Source of the DNA: Prevotellaceae bacterium | Lineage (GTDB): Bacteria > Bacteroidota > Bacteroidia > Bacteroidales > UBA932 | DNA length: 11,001 nucleotides | Direction of reading: 5' to 3' | Assembly: GCA_031264875.1 (NCBI GenBank) | Contig: JAISDK010000122.1 | Coordinates: 1-11,001 of the forward strand | Part shown: positions 1 through 7,013 of the stretch, piece after piece | Position numbering within the stretch: position 1 is the stretch's first letter | Layout of the letters: every line of letters starts with the position of its first letter | Notes under the pieces: generated by a model | Databases searched by the model: none | Told to the model about the DNA's origin: nothing | The model's input: only the letters and a program-made list of their open reading frames with translations | Translations under genes and position numbers: made by a program

Positions 1-874
1 CAGCGCCTCCATCGGTATTTGGAAACGGCTGATTTGATACAAAATTGCCCAAAGAATATGCAACCAGTTTATCACATCTTCCAGCGGCAGAATACCGTTT
101 TTCCATAGGTTGAATCACATGCGGGTGCGCTCCAATTACAAGATTCACTCCATTGAGAAAAAACATGTCAGTAATCTTTTTCTGTTTCTCGTCCGGATAC
201 CTTTTATATTCCTCGCCCCAGTGCATGAATGCAATTATTATATCGGGCGACGAAAGTCTGGCAGTTTCAATATCTTTAACTATTTGAGCGCTGTCAATCA
301 TATTTACAAGCAATGAACCGGAACTCATGCCGTTGGTACCGTAGGTATAGTTTAAGACAGCAATTTTAAAATTTTTGACGGACATGATAAGCGGATATTT
401 TTCAGCACGTTCCTGTTTATCCCGAAATATTCCCGTGTGAACAATATCAAAAGAATCCAGCATGTTTACAGTTCGGTCCAGACCTTTTGCGCCTTTGTCG
501 CACGAATGATTGTTTGCGGTGACTAAAACATTGAATCCTGTTCTTTTCAAATCCATTGCTATTTCATCAGGAGCGCTGAATGTCGGATAACCCGAATAAG
601 GTTTGCCGGCCAGGGGAACTTCCAGATTGGCAATAGCCAAGTCTGCCGAAAGTATTTCGTCCTTTATCAATCTGAAACAGGGTTCAAAATCATATATCCC
701 ATCAGTTCTTAGCGCTCCATTAAATTGTGTTGAATGTTGCATTACGTCTCCCACAAAAATCAGAGTTATGGCACTATCATGAGTATGATTGTAAACAGTA
801 TCGCCAGAAGCAGTTAATGCATTGCAAAAGAGTACGAGAAAAAGTGTTAATAACTTATTTAATAGTCTATTCAT
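1..874 (-). CDS. CapA-family (poly-gamma-glutamate capsule type) metallophosphatase-like protein, C-terminus cut by window edge
   Basis: Translating the minus strand from the ATG at 874-872 gives 291 codons open to the left edge, so the gene is partial at its 3' end. Residues 1-24 form a Sec-type signal peptide (a hydrophobic LLTLFLVLF core after two basic residues), so the product should be exported. Motifs appear in the CapA/PGA_cap order: FVGDVM (Asp43), ANLEVPLAG (Glu85), TANNHSCDKG (Asn121, Asn122, His123), FMHWGEEY (His218), GAHPHVIQP (His250, His252) and YSLGNF (273-278). These are the metal-binding signatures of the calcineurin-like CapA fold. Family members are linked to capsule or poly-gamma-glutamate handling, but most in Bacteroidota have no tested role, so the substrate is unknown. 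The Cys at residue 17 follows Phe and does not make a good lipobox. The gene is divergent from the SPOR lipoprotein gene. Family assignment is secure; function is not. Confidence 0.9.
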   Translation of the reverse strand, partial: MNRLLNKLLTLFLVLFCNALTASGDTVYNHTHDSAITLIFVGDVMQHSTQFNGALRTDGIYDFEPCFRLIKDEILSADLAIANLEVPLAGKPYSGYPTFSAPDEIAMDLKRTGFNVLVTANNHSCDKGAKGLDRTVNMLDSFDIVHTGIFRDKQERAEKYPLIMSVKNFKIAVLNYTYGTNGMSSGSLLVNMIDSAQIVKDIETARLSSPDIIIAFMHWGEEYKRYPDEKQKKITDMFFLNGVNLVIGAHPHVIQPMEKRYSAAGRCDKLVAYSLGNFVSNQPFPNTDGGA

Positions 875-920
875 TAGTTTAATTTTGTTAAAAACAAATT
901 ATAAATACTAAATTTTGCAA

Positions 921-928
921 CAAAAGTA
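921..928 (-). promoter_or_regulatory. Candidate -7 element for the CapA-family gene
   Basis: On the minus strand this reads TACTTTTG, a full match to the Bacteroidota TAnnTTTG -7 consensus, about 47 bases upstream of the ATG at 874. No convincing -33 TTTG is visible at the expected distance, so the call rests on the -7 element and its position. Confidence 0.5.
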
Positions 929-950
929 ATCAAAATTCATTAAAAAGATT

Positions 951-958
951 TACCTTTG
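951..958 (+). promoter_or_regulatory. Candidate -7 element for the SPOR lipoprotein gene
   Basis: TACCTTTG matches TAnnTTTG and lies about 48 bases upstream of the ATG at 1007. It is back to back with the opposing -7 element at 921-928, only 22 bases away. The -33 position is not convincing. Confidence 0.45.
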
Positions 959-1006
959 GGCAAAATTTATTGTAAAATTTATGTTTATGCAATATAAAAT
1001 TTGAAA

Positions 1007-1474
1007 ATGATGAAAAAGATAATAATTGCGTTTTCTGTGACAGTTATGTTAGCCATAATTTTGTTATTAGGATTAGGATTGACCGGATGCGATTGGTTTA
1101 ATACAAGTGTTTTAGGCAAATCGAAAAAAGCGGTTTCGGAAGAAAGAATAGCCGATAAGGAAAATCTGGACAGTATCCGCAATGCGGAACGGATTAAATA
1201 TGAAGCGTTGATCGCCAAAGAAAAGGAAGATGCTAAAAATCAAACTCCCAAACCCTATCATATTATTGTAGGCGCATTTGAAGAAAGGCCTAATGCAGAC
1301 AATATGTCTAATTTGTTCAGATCGAACGGATACAGTCCCTTACTGTTCGATTATGGCGGCCTGACACACGTATCGGCTGTTTCCTTCGAAACATTGCAGG
1401 AAGCGGAAACAGCGCTTAGAAATATGCTAAATTTGAGTTACTGTCCCGAAGATGCGTGGGTTTTTAAAAGATAA
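1007..1474 (+). CDS. SPOR-domain lipoprotein
   Basis: The 155-residue product starts with a lipoprotein signal: basic MMKK, a long hydrophobic stretch, then the lipobox LTGC with Cys28 as the lipidation site. Residues 29-83 are charged and probably helical, a linker. From about residue 84 to the end lies a SPOR domain: YHIIVGAF, a conserved spacing to LFRSNGY, then THVSAVSF, a second helix rich in Ala/Glu, and the terminal AWVFKR. SPOR domains bind peptidoglycan glycan strands lacking stem peptides, usually at division septa, so a membrane-anchored cell-wall or division protein is inferred. The frame also opens with a TTG at 1001, but the ATG at 1007 (or 1010) is preferred because it places the basic residues directly before the hydrophobic core. 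No clear intrinsic terminator follows. The gene is divergent from the CapA-family gene. Confidence 0.88.
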   Translation: MMKKIIIAFSVTVMLAIILLLGLGLTGCDWFNTSVLGKSKKAVSEERIADKENLDSIRNAERIKYEALIAKEKEDAKNQTPKPYHIIVGAFEERPNADNMSNLFRSNGYSPLLFDYGGLTHVSAVSFETLQEAETALRNMLNLSYCPEDAWVFKR

Positions 1475-1531
1475 ATATTTTTCATAACTCAAAGGCACAT
1501 TGTTTTTTAAATATATAAAATATCGTATTTG

Positions 1532-1565
1532 AAAAAAAAAATTAAATATTTGAAAAAAAAAAAAA
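1532..1565 (+). promoter_or_regulatory. Phased A-tracts (UP-element-like) upstream of the metY leader promoter
   Basis: Two A-runs, 1532-1541 (10 A) and 1553-1565 (13 A), each sit inside a repeat of TATTTG plus poly-A and start 21 bases apart, close to two helical turns. The second run abuts the -33 element at 1566. Phased A-tracts bend DNA and can contact the RNA polymerase alpha C-terminal domain, so a boost to the promoter is inferred. Confidence 0.45.
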
Positions 1566-1594
1566 TTGCAGAATAAATTTATTTACTACTTTTG
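1566..1594 (+). promoter_or_regulatory. Promoter of the metY leader transcript
   Basis: A -33 TTG at 1566-1568 is followed after 18 bases by the -7 element TACTTTTG at 1587-1594, then GCGCC. This is close to the Bacteroidota consensus (TTTG, about 19 bases, TAnnTTTG). Transcription should start near 1600, giving a leader of roughly 200 nt before metY that contains the leader peptide and terminator. Confidence 0.75.
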
Positions 1595-1621
1595 CGCCTT
1601 AAAATATAAGATTTTTTGTTG

Positions 1622-1723
1622 ATGAGAAAAATAGAAATACATACGGTAAGTAGGAAGCACAATAGAAACATGGTCATGTCCATGTGTTGTTCTTGTTTAC
1701 GCCGGAATGTATCTCTACTGTAA
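1622..1723 (+). CDS. Met/Cys-rich leader peptide of the metY attenuator
   Basis: An ATG about 22 nt after the predicted transcription start opens a 33-codon frame ending in tandem stops (TAA TAA at 1721-1726). The N-terminal part is basic (MRKIEIHTVSRKHNRN). Residues 17-25 are MVMSMCCSC, with Met codons at 1670, 1676 and 1682 and Cys codons at 1685, 1688 and 1694: six sulfur amino acids in nine residues. This is followed by LRRNVSLL. The frame sits between a good promoter and a perfect intrinsic terminator, directly upstream of the methionine gene metY, as expected for a leader peptide whose translation measures charged tRNA-Met or tRNA-Cys. There is no Shine-Dalgarno sequence, which is normal for this phylum. 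The peptide itself probably has no function after release. It could be a chance frame, but composition, position and the alternative RNA structures agree. Confidence 0.8.
   Translation: MRKIEIHTVSRKHNRNMVMSMCCSCLRRNVSLL
1668..1685 (+). promoter_or_regulatory. Hairpin over the Met codons of the leader (possible pause hairpin)
   Basis: ACATGG (1668-1673) and CCATGT (1680-1685) form a perfect 6-bp stem with a 6-nt loop spanning the three clustered Met codons. It could pause RNA polymerase until the ribosome arrives. It may also follow partly from the repeated ATG codons. Confidence 0.4.
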
Positions 1724-1756
1724 TAATGTGAGTGAAAAAATAAGAGAAGATCCGGC
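1701..1756 (+). promoter_or_regulatory. Antiterminator pairing of the metY attenuator
   Basis: GCCGGA at 1701-1706, inside the leader peptide frame just after the Cys codons, is the exact complement of TCCGGC at 1751-1756, the 5' arm of the terminator. A second stretch, TCTCT at 1712-1716, pairs with AGAGA at 1743-1747 in the same helix after a small internal loop, giving 11 pairs in total. The helix cannot coexist with the terminator because both use 1751-1756. A ribosome stalled at the Met codons would leave 1701-1716 free, so the antiterminator forms and metY is read. A ribosome reaching the stop at 1721 would cover at least the 3' part of this segment, so the terminator forms. Confidence 0.7.
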
Positions 1757-1780
1757 AAGCAAGCCGGATTTTTTTATTTT
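1750..1780 (+). terminator. Intrinsic terminator inside the metY leader (attenuator)
   Basis: ATCCGGC (1750-1756), loop AAGCAA, GCCGGAT (1763-1769) is a perfect 7-bp, GC-rich stem followed by an unbroken T run to 1775 and then ATTTT. It lies 25 bases upstream of the first metY ATG and downstream of the leader peptide stop, so it would end transcription before metY unless the competing helix forms. Confidence 0.85.
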
Positions 1781-1805
1781 ATATATTTATTTATTAATTA
1801 ATTAG

Positions 1806-3119
<1,314 letters not shown>

Positions 3120-3155
3120 AAACATCCTCTTCTTTTACATTTTACGTTAATTCTC

Positions 3156-3195
3156 ACATGCAGCTGACAAAATCTGTTTCAGCTGCATGTTTTTT
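3156..3195 (+). terminator. Intrinsic terminator after metY
   Basis: ACATGCAGCTGA (3156-3167) and TCAGCTGCATGT (3179-3190) form a perfect 12-bp stem with an 11-nt loop, followed by TTTTT (3191-3195). It lies 37 bases after the metY stop. The reverse strand lacks a T run after the stem, so it acts mainly on metY transcription. Confidence 0.85.
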
Positions 3196-3230
3196 AGGGA
3201 ATATGCCAAGAGAATATAAATCAATTTTTC

Positions 3231-3461
3231 CTATATTGATTCGTCTTGCCATGAACCCGTCAAGAGTTCTTTAGCCGCAAAATAGTCTTTCTCCATGACA
3301 TACAGCTTTATACTGTTATTATCGGAAAAGAAAGTTCCCAATATTGCGGTTTCTGTCGATAAGAAGCACCGTATATCATTTGCTTCAAGTAACCCCTTTA
3401 TTATCTTCGCTTGAGGCACACTATGGAACACCATCAAAACTGTGGTCTTACTGTTATCCAT
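3231..3461 (-). CDS. Small DUF2007-type protein (putative signal-transducing protein domain)
   Basis: From the ATG at 3461-3459 the product has 76 residues beginning MDNSKTTVLMVF. The pattern of a beta strand, then a helix with SVPQAKIIKGLLEANDI, then IKLYVMEKDYFAAKELL resembles the small alpha/beta DUF2007 domain, whose molecular function is not established. The frame is open upstream to a TTG at 3488 and an ATG at 3473. A -7 promoter element at 3493-3486 places the transcript start near 3479, which excludes the TTG and leaves almost no leader for 3473, so 3461 is preferred. It is a lone gene, convergent with metY and divergent from ogt. No signal peptide or membrane segment is seen. The family call rests on pattern memory and is moderately sure. 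Confidence 0.7.
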   Translation of the reverse strand: MDNSKTTVLMVFHSVPQAKIIKGLLEANDIRCFLSTETAILGTFFSDNNSIKLYVMEKDYFAAKELLTGSWQDESI

Positions 3462-3485
3462 GAAACTAAACATTAAAATCCTGTT

Positions 3486-3493
3486 CAAAGATA
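3486..3493 (-). promoter_or_regulatory. Candidate -7 element for the DUF2007-type gene
   Basis: The minus strand reads TATCTTTG, a full TAnnTTTG match, 25 bases upstream of the ATG at 3461. No clear -33 TTTG is seen. Its position argues against the upstream TTG, which overlaps the element itself. Confidence 0.5.
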
Positions 3494-3798
3494 ATATTTA
3501 TTTTTTATATAGAAAAAACTGAAAGAGGAATTATTGTTAATTAACATATATTTGCATTATTTATCAGATTGTTATAATTTCATTTTTTTTGATGTTTTAT
3601 ATTAAAAAAGATGGAAAATATCAAAATAAAATGCGGCGAAACATTAAAATGGAGCGCTAAAAAATTTCTTAAACAAAAAGTTTTGTTTTTTCAACTCATT
3701 TAGTCGTCTTTTTTTCATTTTCGTTTTACCTGTCTGTTATTTCAAAAAATAATTATAATCTTGCAAACTCAGCAGCAAAACATAAAAATTAGATTTTT
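3494..3798. other. AT-rich intergenic stretch with one weak small-ORF candidate
   Basis: No recognised gene lies here. It holds a TATATTTG -7-like site (3547-3554), a 30-codon frame starting MENIKIKCGETLKWSAKK (3611-3703), and at the end of that frame an A/T-rich hairpin, AAACAAAA (3671-3678) with TTTTGTTT (3681-3688), running into more T. Together they could form a tiny transcription unit, but each part is weak and could occur by chance in such AT-rich DNA. Confidence 0.25.
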
Positions 3799-3832
3799 TT
3801 TGTAACCATTATAAATTTATTTCATACTTTTG
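3799..3832 (+). promoter_or_regulatory. Promoter of ogt-murI
   Basis: A TTTG at 3799-3802 and TACTTTTG at 3825-3832, followed by GCGTCC, fit the Bacteroidota promoter, with a slightly long 22-base spacer. Transcription should start near 3838, giving a short leader of about 25 nt before ogt. The 13 bases from 3825 are identical to those at 10812. Confidence 0.7.
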
Positions 3833-3863
3833 CGTCCTTGTATAACAATTAAGATACAGATAA

Positions 3864-4370
3864 ATGGATAAGCAATATACCGTACACATGCAATCGCCTT
3901 TAGGATTGACTGAAATCACGGCTGATGACAAATATATTACGTCGATACGCCTGATTAAAACCGAATATAAAGTTTTGCCGGAAAAAGATTCGGATGAATT
4001 ATTGTTGCATATTCAGCAATGTATCACCGAATTGGAAGAGTATTTTGCAGGAGAGCGTAAACACTTTACCATACCAATAAAACAATGTGGCACCGACTTT
4101 CAGCAAAAAGTATGGCAACAGTTACTTAAAATACCTTATGGAACAACTATTTCATATATAGAAATGGCGAGACGATTGGGAAACGATAAATTAACACGTG
4201 CTGTAGGCGGGGCAAATCACAGAAACAAACTTTGGATTGTTGTACCCTGTCACAGGGTTATAGGAGCCGACGGTAGTCTTACCGGATACGGAGGAGGACT
4301 TGAATGTAAGCAATGGCTGTTGCAACACGAGGCAGGTAACAGCAAGGCTGCAAACAATAATTTGGTATAA
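3864..4370 (+). CDS. ogt: Methylated-DNA--protein-cysteine methyltransferase
   Basis: This suicide DNA-repair protein moves the alkyl group from O6-alkylguanine (and O4-alkylthymine) to its own cysteine. The product has 168 residues, usual for Ogt. The N-terminal ribonuclease-like domain spans roughly residues 1-80. The C-terminal alkyl-acceptor and DNA-binding domain follows, with FQQKVWQQLLKIPYGTTISY, the recognition helix TRAVGGANHRN carrying the base-flipping arginine, and the active site IVVPCHRVIG with acceptor Cys129, then GSLTGYGGGLECKQWLL. All key residues are intact. There is no Ada-type regulatory domain, so it is a stand-alone repair enzyme. It has its own promoter and is followed after 2 bases by murI, so the two are probably co-transcribed. 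The short Asn/Ala-rich tail after about residue 158 carries no motif. Confidence 0.95.
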   Translation: MDKQYTVHMQSPLGLTEITADDKYITSIRLIKTEYKVLPEKDSDELLLHIQQCITELEEYFAGERKHFTIPIKQCGTDFQQKVWQQLLKIPYGTTISYIEMARRLGNDKLTRAVGGANHRNKLWIVVPCHRVIGADGSLTGYGGGLECKQWLLQHEAGNSKAANNNLV

Positions 4371-4372
4371 AA

Positions 4373-5173
4373 ATGACTAACAGTCCAATAGGCATTTTTG
4401 ATTCCGGTGTTGGAGGAGTGTCGGTATGGCAGGAGATAGATCGTTTGTTGCCCGACGAATCAATTGTGTATTATGCCGATAATGCAAACTGTCCCTACGG
4501 GGAAAAGACCCGGATAGAAGTAACCGGATATTCTGTGAAGGCAACACAAATGCTTATCGCCAAAGGATGCAAGATAATTGTCGTAGCCTGTAATACAGCC
4601 ACATCTCAAGCAATAGACTGTTTGAGAAAAACTTTCGACATTCCGTTTGTCGGGATTGTGCCGGCTGTGAAACCGGCGGCAATAAATTCCAAATCCGGAG
4701 TTATCGCGATTCTGGCAACTGCAGGGACTCTTAAAAGCAAAAAATTCAACGATGCAAGAAAAGAATTTTCGGGAAATACAGAGGTTATTCCTGTTGAGGG
4801 AGGCGAACTGGTGGACATTGTAGAAAAAGGACTTCAGGGAACAAAACAGTCCGAAGAAATATTGCGCCGACATATTAATCCGCTGATAGAAAAACATATT
4901 GACCATTTGGTTTTGGGTTGCACTCATTTTCCCTTTCTTATCGAAGATATAAAAAGAATAACCGGCGATTCTGTTATTCTTGACAATCCGGCGCCGGCTA
5001 TAGCACAACGGACAAAATATATCCTTGAAAACGAAAAGCTAACGGCATATCCCGGAAATAAAAAACAGATAGAGTTTTTTTCATCCGGAAATATCGAAGC
5101 GCTTAAAAATCTGGTTGAAAATATCGCCGGCATCAAACCGTGGATGATTTTTTCGAAAATTGAAATTTATTGA
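4373..5173 (+). CDS. murI: Glutamate racemase
   Basis: It interconverts L- and D-glutamate to supply D-Glu for the peptidoglycan stem peptide; it is cytoplasmic and cofactor-independent. The 266 residues match the family. Visible motifs are IGIFDSGVGG with the catalytic Asp10, YADNANCPYGEKT, VVACNTATSQA with catalytic Cys73, and LVLGCTHFPFLI with catalytic Cys183 and its adjacent Thr-His. Both catalytic cysteines are present, so the enzyme should be active. The start ATG lies 2 bases after the ogt stop, pointing to an operon and coupled translation. In many Bacteroidota murI follows outer-membrane biogenesis genes (bamA/ompH); here it is paired with ogt instead. No convincing terminator follows before dnaA. 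Confidence 0.96.
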   Translation: MTNSPIGIFDSGVGGVSVWQEIDRLLPDESIVYYADNANCPYGEKTRIEVTGYSVKATQMLIAKGCKIIVVACNTATSQAIDCLRKTFDIPFVGIVPAVKPAAINSKSGVIAILATAGTLKSKKFNDARKEFSGNTEVIPVEGGELVDIVEKGLQGTKQSEEILRRHINPLIEKHIDHLVLGCTHFPFLIEDIKRITGDSVILDNPAPAIAQRTKYILENEKLTAYPGNKKQIEFFSSGNIEALKNLVENIAGIKPWMIFSKIEIY

Positions 5174-5512
5174 CAACATGACGATGTGCTTTATACTACT
5201 GTAAATATGACAGCTATATTTTACATCATTCGAAGTGGGAAGAAAGGTGATTTTTCGTTAAAATTTCTAAAAACTGCTTTTGAAGTATTTGATGACGGAT
5301 AGCAAAAGTCCCCAGAAAGAGACTCTTAAGTTCCATAGTTCACAAATACATATAATTAATTTTCTATATATTAGCGAAATAAAAAAAAAGCAGTCTTCAT
5401 TTTTTTGATAAAAAGCACGATATATTTTTTTTGACAAAAGCAAATCAAAAAAATTTTTTCCTGTAAATTTTTATCTTCACCTTTGCCAAATAAAGTTAAA
5501 AAAAGATAGTCA
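5174..5512. other. Intergenic region between murI and dnaA; no clear origin elements
   Basis: 339 AT-rich bases. It holds a 31-codon frame (5207-5302, starting MTAIFYIIRSGKK) that resembles nothing I recognise, and a CTTTTG/CAAAAG inverted repeat (near 5277-5310) with a long loop. A weak -7-like CACCTTTG (5478-5485, one mismatch) lies 28 bases before dnaA. No copy of TTATCCACA or a close match was found on either strand, so I do not call oriC here. Confidence 0.4.
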
Positions 5513-6931
5513 ATGGAAACATATAAAAAAGTTTGGGCAAATTGCCTCCAAGTGATTAAAGAAAATGTAAATAAAGACGCTTACGATACATGGTTTGCCC
5601 CGATAATTCCGTCGCGGTTAATTGATAATGTGTTGACTATCGAAGTTCCGACATCCTTTTTTTATGAATACCTGGAAGAACATTTCATTGACCTTTTAAG
5701 AAAAACATTACGTAAAGAATTGGGAAACACAGCAAAACTCGAATACAGCGTAAAGGTCGTAAGCGGCGCTCCAACACTTACTTATCCGGCACAAAACAGA
5801 CCTGACCTTAGAAACAGGCCTATTCTCCCCTATCCGGGTACGCAGGATGAGCCGAAAATCATGAATCCGTTTGCTATTCCGGGACTGAAAAAACTGGAAA
5901 TAGACCCTCAGCTCAATCCAAACTATAATTTCGCCAATTTTGTTGAAGGAGAGTGCAACAGTCTGGCACGTTCCGCCGGTTTGACTATTGTGGCTAATCC
6001 CGGCAAAACCGCTTTCAATCCCATGTTTATATATGGCGATTCGGGACTGGGAAAAACGCATCTGGCTCAGGCTATCGGAATAGAAATCAAGGAAGAGCAT
6101 CCCGACAAAATCGTCATATACGTCGATGCGCGAAAGTTTGAATCACAATACATCGATGCCGCAATAAACAAAAATAAAGTAAACGATTTTCTCTATTTTT
6201 ACCAGATGATGGACGTGCTTATCATTGACGATGTACACGAATTTGCCGGCAAGACAAAAACGCAAAATACTTTTTTTCATATATTCAATCATTTACATCA
6301 GATGGGCAAACAGCTGATTCTGACCTCCGACAAGCCTCCCGTAGAACTTCAGGGTATGGAACAGCGATTGCTCTCACGTTTTAAATGTGGACTGTTTACC
6401 GAACTGAAAACGCCCGACCTGGCTACCCGCATTTCTATTCTGCGCAAGAAGATATACAATGACGGAATAGTGATTAGCGACGAAGTAATAGAATATCTTG
6501 CGTCGAACATCACAAACAATATCAGGGAACTGGAAGGAGCCTTAGTGTCTCTGCTTGCACAATCGACTCTGATTAAAAAGGAAATAACTATCGAACTCGC
6601 TGCGGAAATGCTGGACAAGCTCGTCAATATCGCAAAAAAGGACATATCTATTGACGAAATCAAGAAAACCGTCTGCGAATATTTCGAAATGACCATCGAC
6701 AAGCTTCTGTCAATGTCGAGAAAAAGGGAGATTGTGCTGGTTCGGCAAATCGCAATGTATCTCAGTAAAAATTACACCAAATATTCATCCGCTCAAATCG
6801 GCGATCAAATTGGAAACAAAGACCATACAACAGTTCTGCACGCATGCAAAACTGTTCAAAATTTGATTGATACCGACAAATCATTCAAAAAAACAATGCA
6901 GGATATTGAAAAAAAATTGCTCGGATATTGA
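5513..6931 (+). CDS. dnaA: Chromosomal replication initiator DnaA
   Basis: DnaA binds DnaA boxes at oriC, oligomerises with ATP and opens the duplex. All four domains are visible in 472 residues. Domain I (about 1-90) has the WFAPIIPSR and LTIEVPTSFFYEYLEEHF patterns. Domain II is a short Pro-rich linker. Domain III (AAA+) begins near NPNYNFANFVEGECN, with Walker A GDSGLGKTH (175-183), Walker B LIIDDVHE (Asp239, Asp240), sensor 1 ILTSDKPP, the arginine finger in RLLSRFKCGL, and sensor 2 in NNIRELEGAL. Domain IV is the DNA-binding helix-turn-helix with IGNKDHTTVLHACKTV (Asp437, His438). The signature has Asn where Gly is usual before Lys-Asp-His, a mild change. It is convergent with lpxB. Only a weak promoter-like site is seen upstream. 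Confidence 0.97.
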   Translation: METYKKVWANCLQVIKENVNKDAYDTWFAPIIPSRLIDNVLTIEVPTSFFYEYLEEHFIDLLRKTLRKELGNTAKLEYSVKVVSGAPTLTYPAQNRPDLRNRPILPYPGTQDEPKIMNPFAIPGLKKLEIDPQLNPNYNFANFVEGECNSLARSAGLTIVANPGKTAFNPMFIYGDSGLGKTHLAQAIGIEIKEEHPDKIVIYVDARKFESQYIDAAINKNKVNDFLYFYQMMDVLIIDDVHEFAGKTKTQNTFFHIFNHLHQMGKQLILTSDKPPVELQGMEQRLLSRFKCGLFTELKTPDLATRISILRKKIYNDGIVISDEVIEYLASNITNNIRELEGALVSLLAQSTLIKKEITIELAAEMLDKLVNIAKKDISIDEIKKTVCEYFEMTIDKLLSMSRKREIVLVRQIAMYLSKNYTKYSSAQIGDQIGNKDHTTVLHACKTVQNLIDTDKSFKKTMQDIEKKLLGY

Positions 6932-7013
6932 GCCGGAAAATATATACATATAACATATCTGAAAGCATAAGGATAATGCCAATCAAAAGAAGCGTATAAA
7001 GAAACCATTTCTT

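Noticed and set aside
1622..1800. SAM riboswitch in the metY leader
   Set aside because: The roughly 200-nt leader holds a translatable Met/Cys frame over much of its length and lacks the multi-helix junction and conserved cores of SAM-I or SAM-II type riboswitches as far as can be read by eye.
5207..5302. 31-codon frame after murI (starting MTAIFYIIRSGKKGD)
   Set aside because: It has no promoter, recognisable motif or terminator; it could be a fragment, but nothing in the sequence shows it.
5174..5512. Origin of replication next to dnaA
   Set aside because: No DnaA box (TTATCCACA) or clear cluster of near matches was found on either strand, and in Bacteroidota oriC is often not beside dnaA. 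AT-richness alone is not enough.
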